Source of the DNA: Buddleja alternifolia
Taxonomy: Eukaryota; Streptophyta; Magnoliopsida; Lamiales; Scrophulariaceae
Reading direction: 5' to 3'
DNA length: 64,000 nt
NCBI GenBank assembly: GCA_019426215.1
Contig: CM033402.1
Coordinates: 25,021,102 to 25,085,101 of the forward strand
A program made the translations under genes and the position numbers. Shown here piece after piece: positions 21,222 to 32,040 of this stretch; the stretch's first letter is position 1; each line of letters begins with the position of its first letter. The notes under the pieces are model-generated. The model was given only the letters and a program-made list of their open reading frames with translations, was not told where the DNA came from and ran no database searches.

Positions 21222-24200
21222 ATGGCACCAAAGAAATCATCATCTACTTCTGCTGAAATTACCATCAAGGTAACTGAAGGTCTTGTTGTCGACTGGAAAT
21301 TTCTATATGAACAAACTCAGATCAACCTGACGGACATAATGGACATGGTCGTCAAAGCTGGGCTCAAACCCTTCTTAACCCAATACTCTTATATGTTTCC
21401 CACTGAAGTTGAAACTTTCTGGAAGACTGCTACACTTTCAGAGGACAAGAAGTCCATCTCTTGTCAAATTCCCTTCTCCAAGAAGGAGTCTCCAAAGGAA
21501 TTCATCCTATCTGCTTCCACCATTGCCAAGAACTTCAATTTGCCTAATGAGGGTGAGGCATTGGATTCTGTTACGTTGAAACAAATTAAGGAAGCATGGG
21601 CAATCATGAGTGCGTACGACGACGTTCCTTACACTCAGTACTTCGAGAAGAAAGACCTGGTGTCCAAATACCGGTTATTGGCTGATTTCTGCAGCAAGAT
21701 CATAGAATGCCGCGTGGGAACCTTTGATAAGGTAAATCCTGTTCAATTTCAGATGATGGTTGCTATACTCTTCAACATCAAAATCAACTGGAGTGAGTAC
21801 ATCTTTGGACGGTTTCGGGACAGTCTAAGCGCTTCAAATAAGCCTTATGGACTCATCCTGAGCGACATCTTGTTTAAATCGAATTGTGTGTACTCGTCTG
21901 GACTTCCGTTGAATAAGTCCAAGTTGTTGGGAAAAAGGATTCTGAACAATATGTTCAATCCTCCAAAAGTTAGTGGTGCGGCTAGACCCCTATCTGAGCG
22001 GCTGGAAGAACGCCAACTGCTTGCTCAAAAGGCGGAGAGACCAGTGCCAGAGGAAGCTGTGAAGCGTCCAGCAGCAACGAAGAAGAGAGCCCCCAGAAAA
22101 CCAAAAGTTAAAATTGCCGTCCCCTCTCAAAAGATTGATGAGGAAACTGATGAGGATGCCGAGGACAAGTTGCCTCTCAAAAGACGAAAGCTGGAAGGGA
22201 TCATTAAGCAAATAGACTTTGAAGAACCAGCTGCTGATCCTCCCGCTCCTCCGGCTAAACTAGTTGAAGGAGTCAACATTAAGAAAATCTTTAAGCGTTC
22301 CAGGACTAGCAAGCGTCAAGCTACTCCTGAAGAGCCTGAGACAGTTGAGCCAAGCGCTCAAGTTGCCGTTGAGCCAAGCGCTCAAGTTGTCGTTGAGCCA
22401 AGCGCTCAAGATGTTGTTGTTGAGCCAAGCGCTCCAGAAACTGCTGTTGAGCTTAGTTCTCAGGGTAAGTTTATTTCTTCCCACAGCATTTCTATTCCTA
22501 CATCTGTAGAAGATCCTGCTCTTATAGAGGATGGCTCTTGTTTTTCAGCTATAGTTCCAGCTGCTGCTGAAGTGTCCACAGATGTTCTGTTGGATGTTGA
22601 CCTGACTGGAGTCGTAGCTATCGCTCAAGATGTTGCCGCTGAAGTAGCTGCAATTGAACCTGAGGAACCTGCTACTTTAACAGAGGCACGTTCAGAAGGT
22701 CAGAGCGCTGCTGAAGACGTTACAGCTCCTCGTCACTTCTTTCAACTCGATCCGCTGAAGACAATTGATCATTCAATTAACTATATGCCCCCAGCGCTCG
22801 ACGAAGATTTCATTCCTGCAGGATATAATAAAGAAAGATATATTGCTGCAGAAGCTGACGCTGCAAGACTGATTGACTTTGACAGCGTAATCAAAGCAAC
22901 CGTTCTAGACAGACCAGGAGACAGACCTCCTAGATGTGCCGTGGATGTGGCTTACTATCTTGATAATGGCCACAGCAGACCAACTGGGTTCGCGCTAAGG
23001 GATTACACTGTTCGTGTGTATGATCCTCTCCGTCCTAGCTTTCTCAATCCCTCAGAGTCAGTCTTGAACAGAGAAGGTTACACACATTTCCCACAGACGG
23101 CTCACAGCGCTGAAAATCTTGCATCGGTCCGTCCTCTTAGTCTATGGAAAAATAAAGAGATTCATGCTGGTGAGCGCCTTGAATCGTTGACCGATCTGCT
23201 CCAGACTGAAGCTGATGCTTACTTTGACAGCGTCTGGAATGCCAACTATCAGCCTGATAAGCACCGCTTTGAAGCCATAAGAGATATTCATCTTGAAGGC
23301 ATTCGTGCTATGGTGACTGCTGGCACAGACTTCTGTATAAATGAAGTAAATTGGGTTGAAGCGTACATGGGACATAAATACACCTTCCCAGAGTTAGTCC
23401 AAGCTCCCCATCTTTTCGGCATAGGCATGCATGACAAGAAGCGCCAATTCGCCAAGTATTGCCTCCTGAAGCGTCAACAAAGACTCGGACCTGTTCTCAA
23501 GCTCCCAATTATTAGACATCAAATAGAACAATGTCTACGTCAAGAACTTCAGAGAGTATCCCTCACCCCTCTTCGGTTTAATGCTCAAGCGTCTTCCAGT
23601 GGTACAGTTGGTGAACGGTGCTTAAATCTTGCTCCAAGCCACTGTGAAGAAAACTTCAATCTGATGGTGAAGATTCTATCTCCAGTATCTCTCTTTGATA
23701 AAATCTTCACTGCCAATCTCAGATCTTGGAACGGCTCAGTGATCAATTCATTCAAAGGATATCCACTGCTCCCTTCCATTCGCAGTGAGGTACTCAATCA
23801 CTATGAGTATGTTCTCTCTCTGCTTGAAAGGAATCAAGAGCTCGCTCAAGCCATTTATCCGTATCTTGAAGAGTACTATGCGGACTGTGTGCCTACACAT
23901 CGACGTCCTGCATCTCTTCCCTCAGATTGCTTGATTGGATTTTCCAGAACTCACTGCACAGATTCACTATTCTCCATCGCTCAAGCGCCGTCCAAAGTTT
24001 TCCCAGATCATGTGCTGGATATCATTGGTCCAATGTATATCAGGGCCATTGATAGTCCTCTTCGCACATTTATCTCCGGTACTTGTATGTCCAGGACCAG
24101 ACTCATTGAACTCTTGGATTCTACATCCACCTCTTATGCCGACTCAGCAAGCTGGAACTTCCAATTCACTGACTTTCGCCAACCTGAGTCAACGCTTGAG

Positions 24201-25352
24201 GAAGCGCCTGCTGAGACATCTGAAGCGTTCAAGTCTGCAGATACCAGTATTCCTGACGCTCCTGAACATGCTACCATTGATAGTGCTGAAGATCCTTCCC
24301 TGGATATTCGAGGTACTGTTTTTGATCCAGCCTATCAAGTTCCTTTTGACTCTCTCAAACACTCATCACGGTTCAAGCGACCAGCTCCTCAAGCGGTTCA
24401 ATCAGATGAAAGTCAAGCCTTCGGTCCCCTGCTTAAATCTGTTTTGGAGACAATTAGCGCTCAAGCTACTCAAAGTGAAGAATCTCTCCATTGGATTAAG
24501 GAAGACCTGGCAAAGATTGAAACTCACGTAATGAGTGCTCAGATTGCTCATATGCGTAGTTCAGCTCAAGCGGCAGTTGGTGAGTGCAAACAAGACTTTC
24601 AAGAAATGCAGGATGCTGCCCACGCAACCCAACTTGCCATGAAAGAAGAACTTGAAAAGCGCCTTGCAACCCTTGAGATCTCTGTGAATGACGCCACCAG
24701 CGCTAAGCTTCTTGTTATGCAGGAACGCTTCGACAAGCGTCTGGATGACATCACAGATTCCTTATCTCAGATTGCTCATCAGGTAAGTGTACTCACAAAC
24801 CACTTCTTAAAATCTGATGATGGCAATAAGGGGGAAGAGAAGAAGAAAGGAGAAAAGCGGAAAGCGTCCAGTTCAAAAGTTGAAGATCCTCCGTCTCCTA
24901 AGCGTCAAGTGCCTCCTTCTCAGTCTGCGCTTAATCTCCCGTCTTGGATAACTGCTCTGAAACAAAGTTCATCCGGAGCGCCCAGTAGTACGCTAAGGGA
25001 ACCTCCTAGAGCGTTATATCCAAACCTACCAATTCCTACAAGAGCACTGCTTGAACAGTTTGACATTCCTCTTCAGAGAACATCCATTTCAGAACCTACA
25101 GATCCACAGATCTTAGCTGAAGAAAGGAAGATGACTGATTTTAGCCAAGCTTTTCGAATCTGCCTAAGGTACATTGGTATCGACCCAACTGACTGGGATA
25201 ATCCTTTTACAATATTCAAGAAGAGACAACAAGAAGAAAACAAGCTTATCATCAACAAAGATCATGAAGCAATGATGATCTTGGAAGACAATCTGACTGA
25301 AGCTATCCGAGCTGAAATGCCCAAGCGATACAGAGTTAGACCAAGTCATTAA
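21222..25352 (+). CDS. Third ORF of element A (Sirevirus 'env-like' position), nuclear-type protein
   Basis: 1376 residues, intact. Residues about 10-250 form a compact conserved domain (VDWKFLYEQ, PKEFILSASTIAKNF, WSEYIFGRF) resembling plant transposon-associated domains; no enzyme motif is seen. Residues 281-295 (KRPAATKKRAPRKPK) share their first eight residues with the nucleoplasmin bipartite NLS. A second basic cluster (LKRRKLEG, about 325) follows. EPSAQ repeats lie at about 374-408. A folded middle region (about 510-960) is shared with element B. A long helical, probably coiled-coil segment spans about 1075-1196, followed by a Lys-rich NLS-like stretch. No signal peptide or transmembrane segment is visible, so the envelope label used for this position in some Sireviruses is not supported. 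Function unknown; a role in nuclear import or integration is inference. Confidence 0.85.
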   Translation: MAPKKSSSTSAEITIKVTEGLVVDWKFLYEQTQINLTDIMDMVVKAGLKPFLTQYSYMFPTEVETFWKTATLSEDKKSISCQIPFSKKESPKEFILSASTIAKNFNLPNEGEALDSVTLKQIKEAWAIMSAYDDVPYTQYFEKKDLVSKYRLLADFCSKIIECRVGTFDKVNPVQFQMMVAILFNIKINWSEYIFGRFRDSLSASNKPYGLILSDILFKSNCVYSSGLPLNKSKLLGKRILNNMFNPPKVSGAARPLSERLEERQLLAQKAERPVPEEAVKRPAATKKRAPRKPKVKIAVPSQKIDEETDEDAEDKLPLKRRKLEGIIKQIDFEEPAADPPAPPAKLVEGVNIKKIFKRSRTSKRQATPEEPETVEPSAQVAVEPSAQVVVEPSAQDVVVEPSAPETAVELSSQGKFISSHSISIPTSVEDPALIEDGSCFSAIVPAAAEVSTDVLLDVDLTGVVAIAQDVAAEVAAIEPEEPATLTEARSEGQSAAEDVTAPRHFFQLDPLKTIDHSINYMPPALDEDFIPAGYNKERYIAAEADAARLIDFDSVIKATVLDRPGDRPPRCAVDVAYYLDNGHSRPTGFALRDYTVRVYDPLRPSFLNPSESVLNREGYTHFPQTAHSAENLASVRPLSLWKNKEIHAGERLESLTDLLQTEADAYFDSVWNANYQPDKHRFEAIRDIHLEGIRAMVTAGTDFCINEVNWVEAYMGHKYTFPELVQAPHLFGIGMHDKKRQFAKYCLLKRQQRLGPVLKLPIIRHQIEQCLRQELQRVSLTPLRFNAQASSSGTVGERCLNLAPSHCEENFNLMVKILSPVSLFDKIFTANLRSWNGSVINSFKGYPLLPSIRSEVLNHYEYVLSLLERNQELAQAIYPYLEEYYADCVPTHRRPASLPSDCLIGFSRTHCTDSLFSIAQAPSKVFPDHVLDIIGPMYIRAIDSPLRTFISGTCMSRTRLIELLDSTSTSYADSASWNFQFTDFRQPESTLEEAPAETSEAFKSADTSIPDAPEHATIDSAEDPSLDIRGTVFDPAYQVPFDSLKHSSRFKRPAPQAVQSDESQAFGPLLKSVLETISAQATQSEESLHWIKEDLAKIETHVMSAQIAHMRSSAQAAVGECKQDFQEMQDAAHATQLAMKEELEKRLATLEISVNDATSAKLLVMQERFDKRLDDITDSLSQIAHQVSVLTNHFLKSDDGNKGEEKKKGEKRKASSSKVEDPPSPKRQVPPSQSALNLPSWITALKQSSSGAPSSTLREPPRALYPNLPIPTRALLEQFDIPLQRTSISEPTDPQILAEERKMTDFSQAFRICLRYIGIDPTDWDNPFTIFKKRQQEENKLIINKDHEAMMILEDNLTEAIRAEMPKRYRVRPSH

Positions 25353-25588
25353 AGCTTTCTGATTTTACATTATCTATATTCTTGTCTCTTATATCTTTAA
25401 ATATTCAGCTGTAAAAATGCTTGTAATTCTCGATAAATATGAAATGCATTTTTCTCTTGCTGAAACATCTCGTTGAAGCGTAACTAACTTTAACTAACGT
25501 CTACTGATCAAAGCTAACTTTTACTTTTGGCTGTCTAACTCTTGAACTATAAAAGAGTAAGTATTGCCATCATCAAAAAGGGGGAAAT
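25353..25588 (+). other. ORF3-LTR spacer with polypurine tract
   Basis: Non-coding. It ends with the polypurine tract AAAAAGGGGGAAAT (25575-25588) directly before the 3' LTR, the primer for plus-strand DNA synthesis. The region before it is also found before the element B 3' LTR. Confidence 0.85.
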
Positions 25589-27135
25589 TGTTAGGAATTT
25601 CATGTTAGAAGTTTTGATGATGACAATTAAGTTTTTGTTAGACCCCAAAAAAGTTGTAAGTTTATTTTCGTAGAAAACTTGTATAGGCTTTGAAGCGTTA
25701 GACTTGTAATAGATTTATTAGGCTTTGTTATCTTACTTTAGAGTGTTAGGCGAAATAGTCTTAGGCTGAGCGTCTGATGATTTCTGAGTGAGTTTATCAG
25801 TGGTAAAGTTCGAAGACTCAAGCGCCTGATCTCAGAAGATAGATACAGTCTCCAAGCGTCCACTTTGGCCAGCTATATCAAGCGTTACCTTATGAGACAG
25901 AAGTGATTTCACCTGAATTTACTTCTAAGTCCAGAAGGAGTTTAATGCAAATATTCTCAAAGCATTAAATACCAACGGGTATTAATTTCAAATGCATTAA
26001 ATGTTGATAAGAGCATTTAATATGATAAGTAATGTCAGACGTACGGAGAAGCCACCCTATTGGACTGTCAACTATCTCAGACTGCAGCACCAACTTTCGT
26101 GCAGCAGATTTTCAGGAAAAAGGACAAAAGCTGTTCACTCGCGAAAGTGAGAGACACGCGCCAGTGCATGTGTCAAACGGACACTTTCTCCAAGAATACC
26201 TATAAATAGGACTTCAACAACAAACAAAAAAAAAAGAACAATTTTATAAAAGCCAAATTGCTGTTGCATTAAAATCTCATTCCTTAAACTCTCAGAAAAG
26301 CCAGAAACTTCAAGAAACATCCTACTTGCTTTTCTTATATTCCTGAGACAGTCAACAAATATCTCAAACATTCTTTTTGAAGAAACCAGATTCCTACTGA
26401 GATATTACCAAGTTGTTTGAACTTCATCAAAATCAAACAAACCTTTTAGAAAATCCCATCCAAGCCTCGCGATCTGTGTGAAGTCGAAGTTGGATACTTG
26501 CATCATTTCTGGGTGAAAGAAGCAAGAGGGTTGAAGTGACTTGAAGCAGAAATCTGTGTGATCAAGGAGCTCAAGTCATCGACATCCATCTCTCCCTAAT
26601 TTGTAGAAGATTCTGTGTGATTCTTTGAGAATCATTTTAGTGGATTGCCTCCAAGTGCAAAGGAGAAGAAGGACGTAGTTGGGATTACACCACCCAACGA
26701 ACCTTACAAATATTGTGTTATTTACTTTTCAGTCATTTCATTCATCTATCATATCATTGCATAAGTAAAACACAATCAAAAGCTAAGCACCTAAGAAACA
26801 TCTTGTGACGCTAAAACTTTCAAAGAGAAGACTCCAAAATCATTCCGCTGTGCTAACCCTGATTAAAAGAACTGAACGCTTAACCTACAAGGTCAAAGTA
26901 TTCAATTCCTGAAGTCTAAGTTAACTTTATAAAACAGTCTTCATTAGACGCTTCACAAAGTCTCAAATATCTTATGTGAACGCTAAAGTGAAGCGTTAGA
27001 CACTTCAAGCGCCTATCATTTCAAGCGTCCAAATACGTTTAATACGAAATCTTTTTGAAGTCGAAAAAGACTAAAGGGTCTATTCAACCCCCCCCCCCCC
27101 TTCTAGACCCTTTCGTATGCCACTTGGGACCAACA
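25589..27135 (+). repeat. 3' LTR of element A
   Basis: 1547 bp, TGTTAGG...CCAACA, followed by target duplication GTATG (27136-27140). Nearly identical to the 5' LTR. The differences seen are about four substitutions, an extra 12 nt near 25710, and one or two bases in the A and C runs. Confidence 0.95.
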
Positions 27136-27178
27136 GTATGTAGCAGATATAAACTTGAAAAAGGGTATGTTTATGTTT

Positions 27179-27320
27179 CAATTTTTTAGGGATAAATCCC
27201 TAATCCTATATTCAATTTTGAAATCAGTCCCTAGAAGTATATCTAAAGACTGCACTCCCTCCTTATAAATTCAACTTTGGATTAACTCCCTACTTACTGT
27301 GAAAAGACCAAAATACCCTC
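27179..27320 (+). repeat. Left terminal inverted repeat of the Mutator-like element
   Basis: Begins CAATTTTTTAGGG after the 9-bp duplication and aligns imperfectly with the reverse complement of about 36860-36999. Similarity probably continues past the nested solo LTR (28671 to about 28740; CTTTTCCCTCCATTT). Confidence 0.75.
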
Positions 27321-28665
27321 TGTTAGGTCTTAAAAGTAACATTGATTTAGTATGTTTTTATTTCACATTTGTCTTGAATTCATACCTTGAGTTGATCTTT
27401 TTAGTTGTTTTTATTTGTATTTGCGTATTTTGGCTTCTAAGTCGTTTAAATGCTTTTATAGGCAAAGGACGATTGATTTGGCAAGTAAATGAAGGGATAT
27501 CTAAGCAAAGTGAAGAAGTCAACTAAGAGACTTAAAGAGGAGCAAAGAAGAGTCCAAACGAAAAGAGTTGAGTTGAAGAAAAAGTAAAGAAAAAAAATGG
27601 ACAGCAGAATTGGCACAGTGGTGCCAATATTCGGCACCACTGTGCAGCGCGCAGAAATCAGAATTTCTGGTTGGGCTCGGATTTTGGGTCTTTTGTTGGG
27701 CTTTTTGTAATTAGAATTCCTATATAAATAGAAGAAGTCAGAAAAATAGGGGAGTTTTAGATTCTAAGAAAAAGAAAGAAGACGCTTGGGAGAGAGAGGA
27801 AAAAGAGAGAAAACTTGGAGAGAAAGAAAAGGAAGCTATTGAAGAGAAGAAAGAGGAATATTGATTTTTGCCATCAACATAAGGGTCCTTCTTGGTTTTT
27901 CTTGAATTCTTCTTCTTCCCCAATTGTTCTTATTATTTTCCGCCATTGTTAAACATGCGAATTCTTAGTTTTATACAAATTATTTCTTCTTCTTGTTTAA
28001 TTATGAGTAGCTAAATAATTTTCTAGGGTTTAAGATGTAGTCTTGAGTATTATTATGGATTGTTGATTTTCATTGGGTTATTTCTTGTTTTAATTAATCT
28101 ATTAATGAGGGCTTAATGCTTGTAGATGATTGGCCACCAAATACATGATTTAAGGTGAATTGAGAAGTACCGGGAGGTGAATTAATTCATTAGTTTAGAT
28201 TTGATAGACGTGTTTAAATTACTCAATAGGGATATTAGTAATTGTGCATGAGGCTAGCTAATGAATTTCATGGAAATTAATGGATTCATCTAGATTAGTT
28301 ATTGATCATGGGAGTGACGAGAACGAGTTTAGTTGGGTACTCATGGAGATCTCGGGAGAGTATCCATGTAATTAAGGAAATTCGGGTCTTTAATGAATGC
28401 AAGAATTTGCAATCCAATGAAGTTCAATATCCATAGAAATACCTTGATGAAGTCTTAATCCCTAGGCTTTCCATTTATTGAATTATTGTTTATTAATTTT
28501 TTTATTATTTATTTCTGTTTTTAATTAGTTAAAATCTTAAATCTTGCAAATCAATAGTCTAAATAATAGGATAAACTTTGTTTGGTACTTGATAACCTTC
28601 CCTGTGGAGACGATCTTACTTACTCTATATTATTTGTCGATACCGTGTTGTTACGGGTGTTAACA
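27321..28665 (+). mobile_element. Solo LTR (probably Ty3/gypsy) nested in the MULE end
   Basis: 1345 bp with TGTTA...TAACA ends and a perfect 5-bp target duplication CCCTC (27316-27320 and 28666-28670). No internal coding region is present, so it is a solo LTR formed by LTR-LTR recombination. TATATAAATAG near 27721 is a likely TATA box. The 3' part with CCCTGTGGAGACGAT resembles the U5 of plant gypsy LTRs. Orientation inferred from that. Confidence 0.85.
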
Positions 28666-29310
28666 CCCTCACAAAAGACTAAAATTACATGTTTGCACTT
28701 TTCCCTCCATTTACAATTCTCATGCCTCTCATCGTCGTCTTCCTTCTCTCTCAGATTCGATTCTCTATTCTCTCCGGCGTTTGCTCCCCAACACCTTTTT
28801 TGGCCATTTGAAGTCAGTTCTAGCGAGTAGCAAGTTCGGGATTACCATTATCACAGAAATAACATCTTCTACGGCGACTTCCTGCCAGTTTCCGCCCTAT
28901 TTTGCCCCCATCAACAACCTACAACATCGGTATTTGCTCCAAAACTACCTGTATAATCAATTTCCACACTCAATTTTACATTTTTGAAGATTATTGAGTA
29001 AATACCTAGTTTATGATGAATGTGTATGTCGTACTTTAGAGTTTACTACGTTTTAGGTTTATGTAGAATATATGTATTTGATGACAAAATTATCATCACC
29101 CGTAACACTACACTCTCAAAAACGAAGTTGTTACTCAAAATTCTCTGGGTTTTTTCATGTCCATGCATTTTGAAGCACATATTTGTTGATGTTAAACCAC
29201 ATTTGAACTGTCGTATTTACCTTAATGGGGTATTCTGAGTAGTAAGGTTGAGTACTGAAGGTAGTGCAATCCTAATTTGGTTTTTTGGTTGTTGAACTTT
29301 TTATAGTACA

Positions 29311-31935
29311 ATGGCAAATGAACTTCAGGTTACAACACGGTGTCACCTGAGGAAGTTCGCGAGGGATATGGAAAAACTAAAGAGTTCTATGAATGACAGA
29401 CATCACATAGGCTTGAGGCAAACTCTGTTTTATCAGTACTTGGACATGCCTGATATTGATTATAAGCTCTGTCGAGTAGGAGAATTGTTGTCCAATAGTA
29501 AATTTAATTTTTCTACGAATTCATTTATTTTTTCTGACCGCATTTCTATTCCCTTCACTGCTTCTGATTTCTCAATAGTGATGGGACTGCCTCATTTTGG
29601 TGAGCGTGTGAACCAAAATGTGAAGTTGGAGTCCAACTTTGTCCGACGGCATTTTGACGAAAAATCAATTAATATGTCCCGGACCAAAATCGTTGAGAAG
29701 TTGAGTGTGTTGGTAAAGGGGACAACTGATGAGGATGTAGAGGATTTTTGTAAAATGTATTTTGTCTATGTTTGTAACTACATTTTATTTCCAACAAAAA
29801 ACTATCGCACTTTAGAATTTATAGTAGCTTATTTGGATGATTGGACTGCTATCTGGGAGTATGCCTGGGGCAAGGCTGCTCATGAATTTTTGATGAAGCA
29901 GATATGCCTCCATTATGCAACACCGAGAACTAATACGTACATGGACGGATGTATCATTGGGCTTATGGTAAGTGAATTATTTTTTTATTTTTCATATGCA
30001 GACAATAATTAATGATTTCGATTGTACTATTAATTTTTGTTTCCCTCATTCAAAAGTAGGCTTGGGTGTATGAGTGTATACCATGTTTGGGATGTCAGCG
30101 CCTTGTTCGAGCGATCCCACAATTTTTGAATTGGGGTGGCACGAACATCCCGAATGACCATGCGGAAGCTCAGCAACAATTTATGGGACTTACGAATGAT
30201 GAGGTAATTATAAGAATTTGAAATTTCCGATATTTGATATTCTAAATTTGAAATTGTATATTTTGTTATCTCTAGGTAGTACGCATCTTTCCATTGAATG
30301 AGGAGCTTAAACTTTTACACGAGGATGCGACCAGCAAGTCGGAGGTCGAATTTCAACCTCCCCCATTAATAGAGCAGAAGATGAATCAAAGAAAAAAGAT
30401 GTTGATGGCAAGGAAGATTATGATAACGTTGGTGATGACATGGAGTTTGAATATGAAGATGTTGATGTTGAGGATGCTGGCGATGATGAGATAAAGGCAG
30501 ACAAAGGTTCCGGGAATGATGAAGACGAAGACGAAGAAGAAGATGAAATAATAAGAAAAGAACTCCGCACTAAAGCAAAAAATGATGGAAGTTTTTCAAT
30601 TCTAAAAGATGACTTGGAGAAGAAAAGGAAAGAGAGTGACACTGTCACCCCTCAAGAAACCACAACACAAACAAAGGTCAAACCTACCAGCCCTGAGAAG
30701 TAAAACATTATCTGAAGTACGACATCGTTTAATAGTTTATACGTCGTTGTCCAGACTCTCATACGTAATATAGAAGTCACCCATACTGCATCTCTATCAT
30801 ACTGCGACTTTACATCTCACATACTGCATATTTCAATTTAACAGATCACAAGTATCTACAGAATTTGGACGAGGATGAAACCAATGTGCTGGCTATAGCA
30901 CTTCATTATTCTCAAGACCTTATGACGGTAGAGTACAAAGGGCAGGACACCCTAGGCGAATCAAGGTGCGAGATGGTCGATACGTTCATTCGTGATGACA
31001 AGAGTTTGAGGTATAATAGCAAATTATATTTATTAAGTATATTGTTCATATCATCATCACCGAATATGTATGAGGTGTTAACCTTTTCATAGGTTGACGG
31101 TTTCAGAAGAATGTGGCTTGAGCATCGATAGGGTAGCTTTGATTGACTTATTGGGGGGCAATGCAGTGAGCTCTGAACTGATAAGTTGCTACATTCACAT
31201 TATGTGTAGCAATTATGTAAAACACACCTCCCGCCACTCTGTCTACTTCTTGCCCGTATATGCTTAGGTATACACTTTCAGAATCTCTGAACACTAATTG
31301 CATGTGTTTATGGTGGAAACTAACACTAGCAATGTATAGGTTGAAACTAATAACCGCCTACGAAAACACAACGGAAAGCGGTTGCTTATGCAAATTGAAT
31401 ATGGCTAGTTTGTCACAGAACTTAGCAAAGAGACACACACTGCATTGGAGTGGTTGATCGAACGCGGCGTGAAAGAGTGTAGATATTGTATCCTCCCACA
31501 GCTCACTGTTGAAAAAAAAAAACGGAGCCTTGGTCCCTCCTCGTTTTTGATGTACACAACAATATATGCATCCAGAAAAACCCCTTTTGGTCAAACCAGA
31601 CAAAAGCTACAACCCGAGTCTTTGTAAGTTCCTTTGCAATCGAGTTTTTTTGTACAGAATGCAAATAAATATAATAAATATTTTAAATTTGGTAGGCGAC
31701 GTTCCTAAAAGGATACCTACACCACATGATAGGGCGTAGAATTAAGAAGGATGTTCCTGAACAAGTCTATTCCCGCCAACAAGAAAAAGAAGAGGATAAC
31801 AGGATCTTTGTTTGCCTCTGGGCAGAGTGCTTCGCAGTAGACATGGAGGAATTTTGGTAATACGAGAAAGAGGTTAGCATAGATGATTACTGAGCACGTA
31901 TGGCCTCAATTATTCTGACATTTTGTGGAAAATAG
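29311..31935 (+). pseudogene. ULP1-like (C48-type) gene of the MULE, degenerate
   Basis: Exon 1 (29311-29967) encodes a DUF1985-like N-terminal domain, ends at a GTAAGT donor and continues into a segment at about 30060 (AWVYECIPCLG). An acidic linker follows, in another frame from about 30380 (EDVDVEDAGDDE), to a stop at 30701-30703. Protease-like pieces then appear in separate frames: about 30846-31014, 31093-31267, 31339-31625 and up to 31935. In the last part, CRYCILPQL is followed, after a frameshift, by PWSLLVFDVHNN, where the family has HW. FVCLWAEC is preceded by DNR, where the family has DCG. Thus catalytic His and Cys both appear lost. An in-frame TGA precedes ARMASIILTFCGK. It is non-functional. 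Introns and true frameshifts cannot be told apart everywhere. Confidence 0.72.
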
Positions 31936-32040
31936 TCAAACTTAAATAATCAAACTTCGTCGTCCTGTATGAAACAATTTGTTATATTTACGTTTTGTAT
32001 TACAATTTTATGATGTTTTTTTCTAAATATTTGCTTATCT

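Larger units (their letters stand above)
13325..27135 (+). mobile_element. Element A: complete Sirevirus-type Ty1/copia retrotransposon
   Basis: The 13,811-bp element is bounded by TG...CA LTRs and a perfect 5-bp target duplication GTATG (13320-13324 and 27136-27140). Its order is LTR, tRNA-Met primer site, gag, pol (PR-IN-RT-RH), third ORF, polypurine tract, LTR. Integrase before RT defines Ty1/copia. The long gag, very long internal region and large extra ORF after pol point to the plant-only Sirevirus genus. By eye the two LTRs differ by about four substitutions plus small indels (a 12-nt indel and homopolymer lengths), so the insertion is recent. All three ORFs are open, so this copy may be autonomous. 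Confidence 0.93.

Noticed and set aside
25073..25349. Minus-strand ORFs at the end of ORF3
   Set aside because: Antisense shadows of the conserved ORF3 C-terminus.
21222..25352. Calling ORF3 a retroviral envelope
   Set aside because: No signal peptide, transmembrane anchor or fusion-peptide-like segment, and a clear NLS-like motif; only the position matches.
30294..30494. 66-codon ORF with Met-rich end
   Set aside because: Only its first part is the ULP1-like gene frame; the Met-rich end is the wrong frame of the acidic linker.
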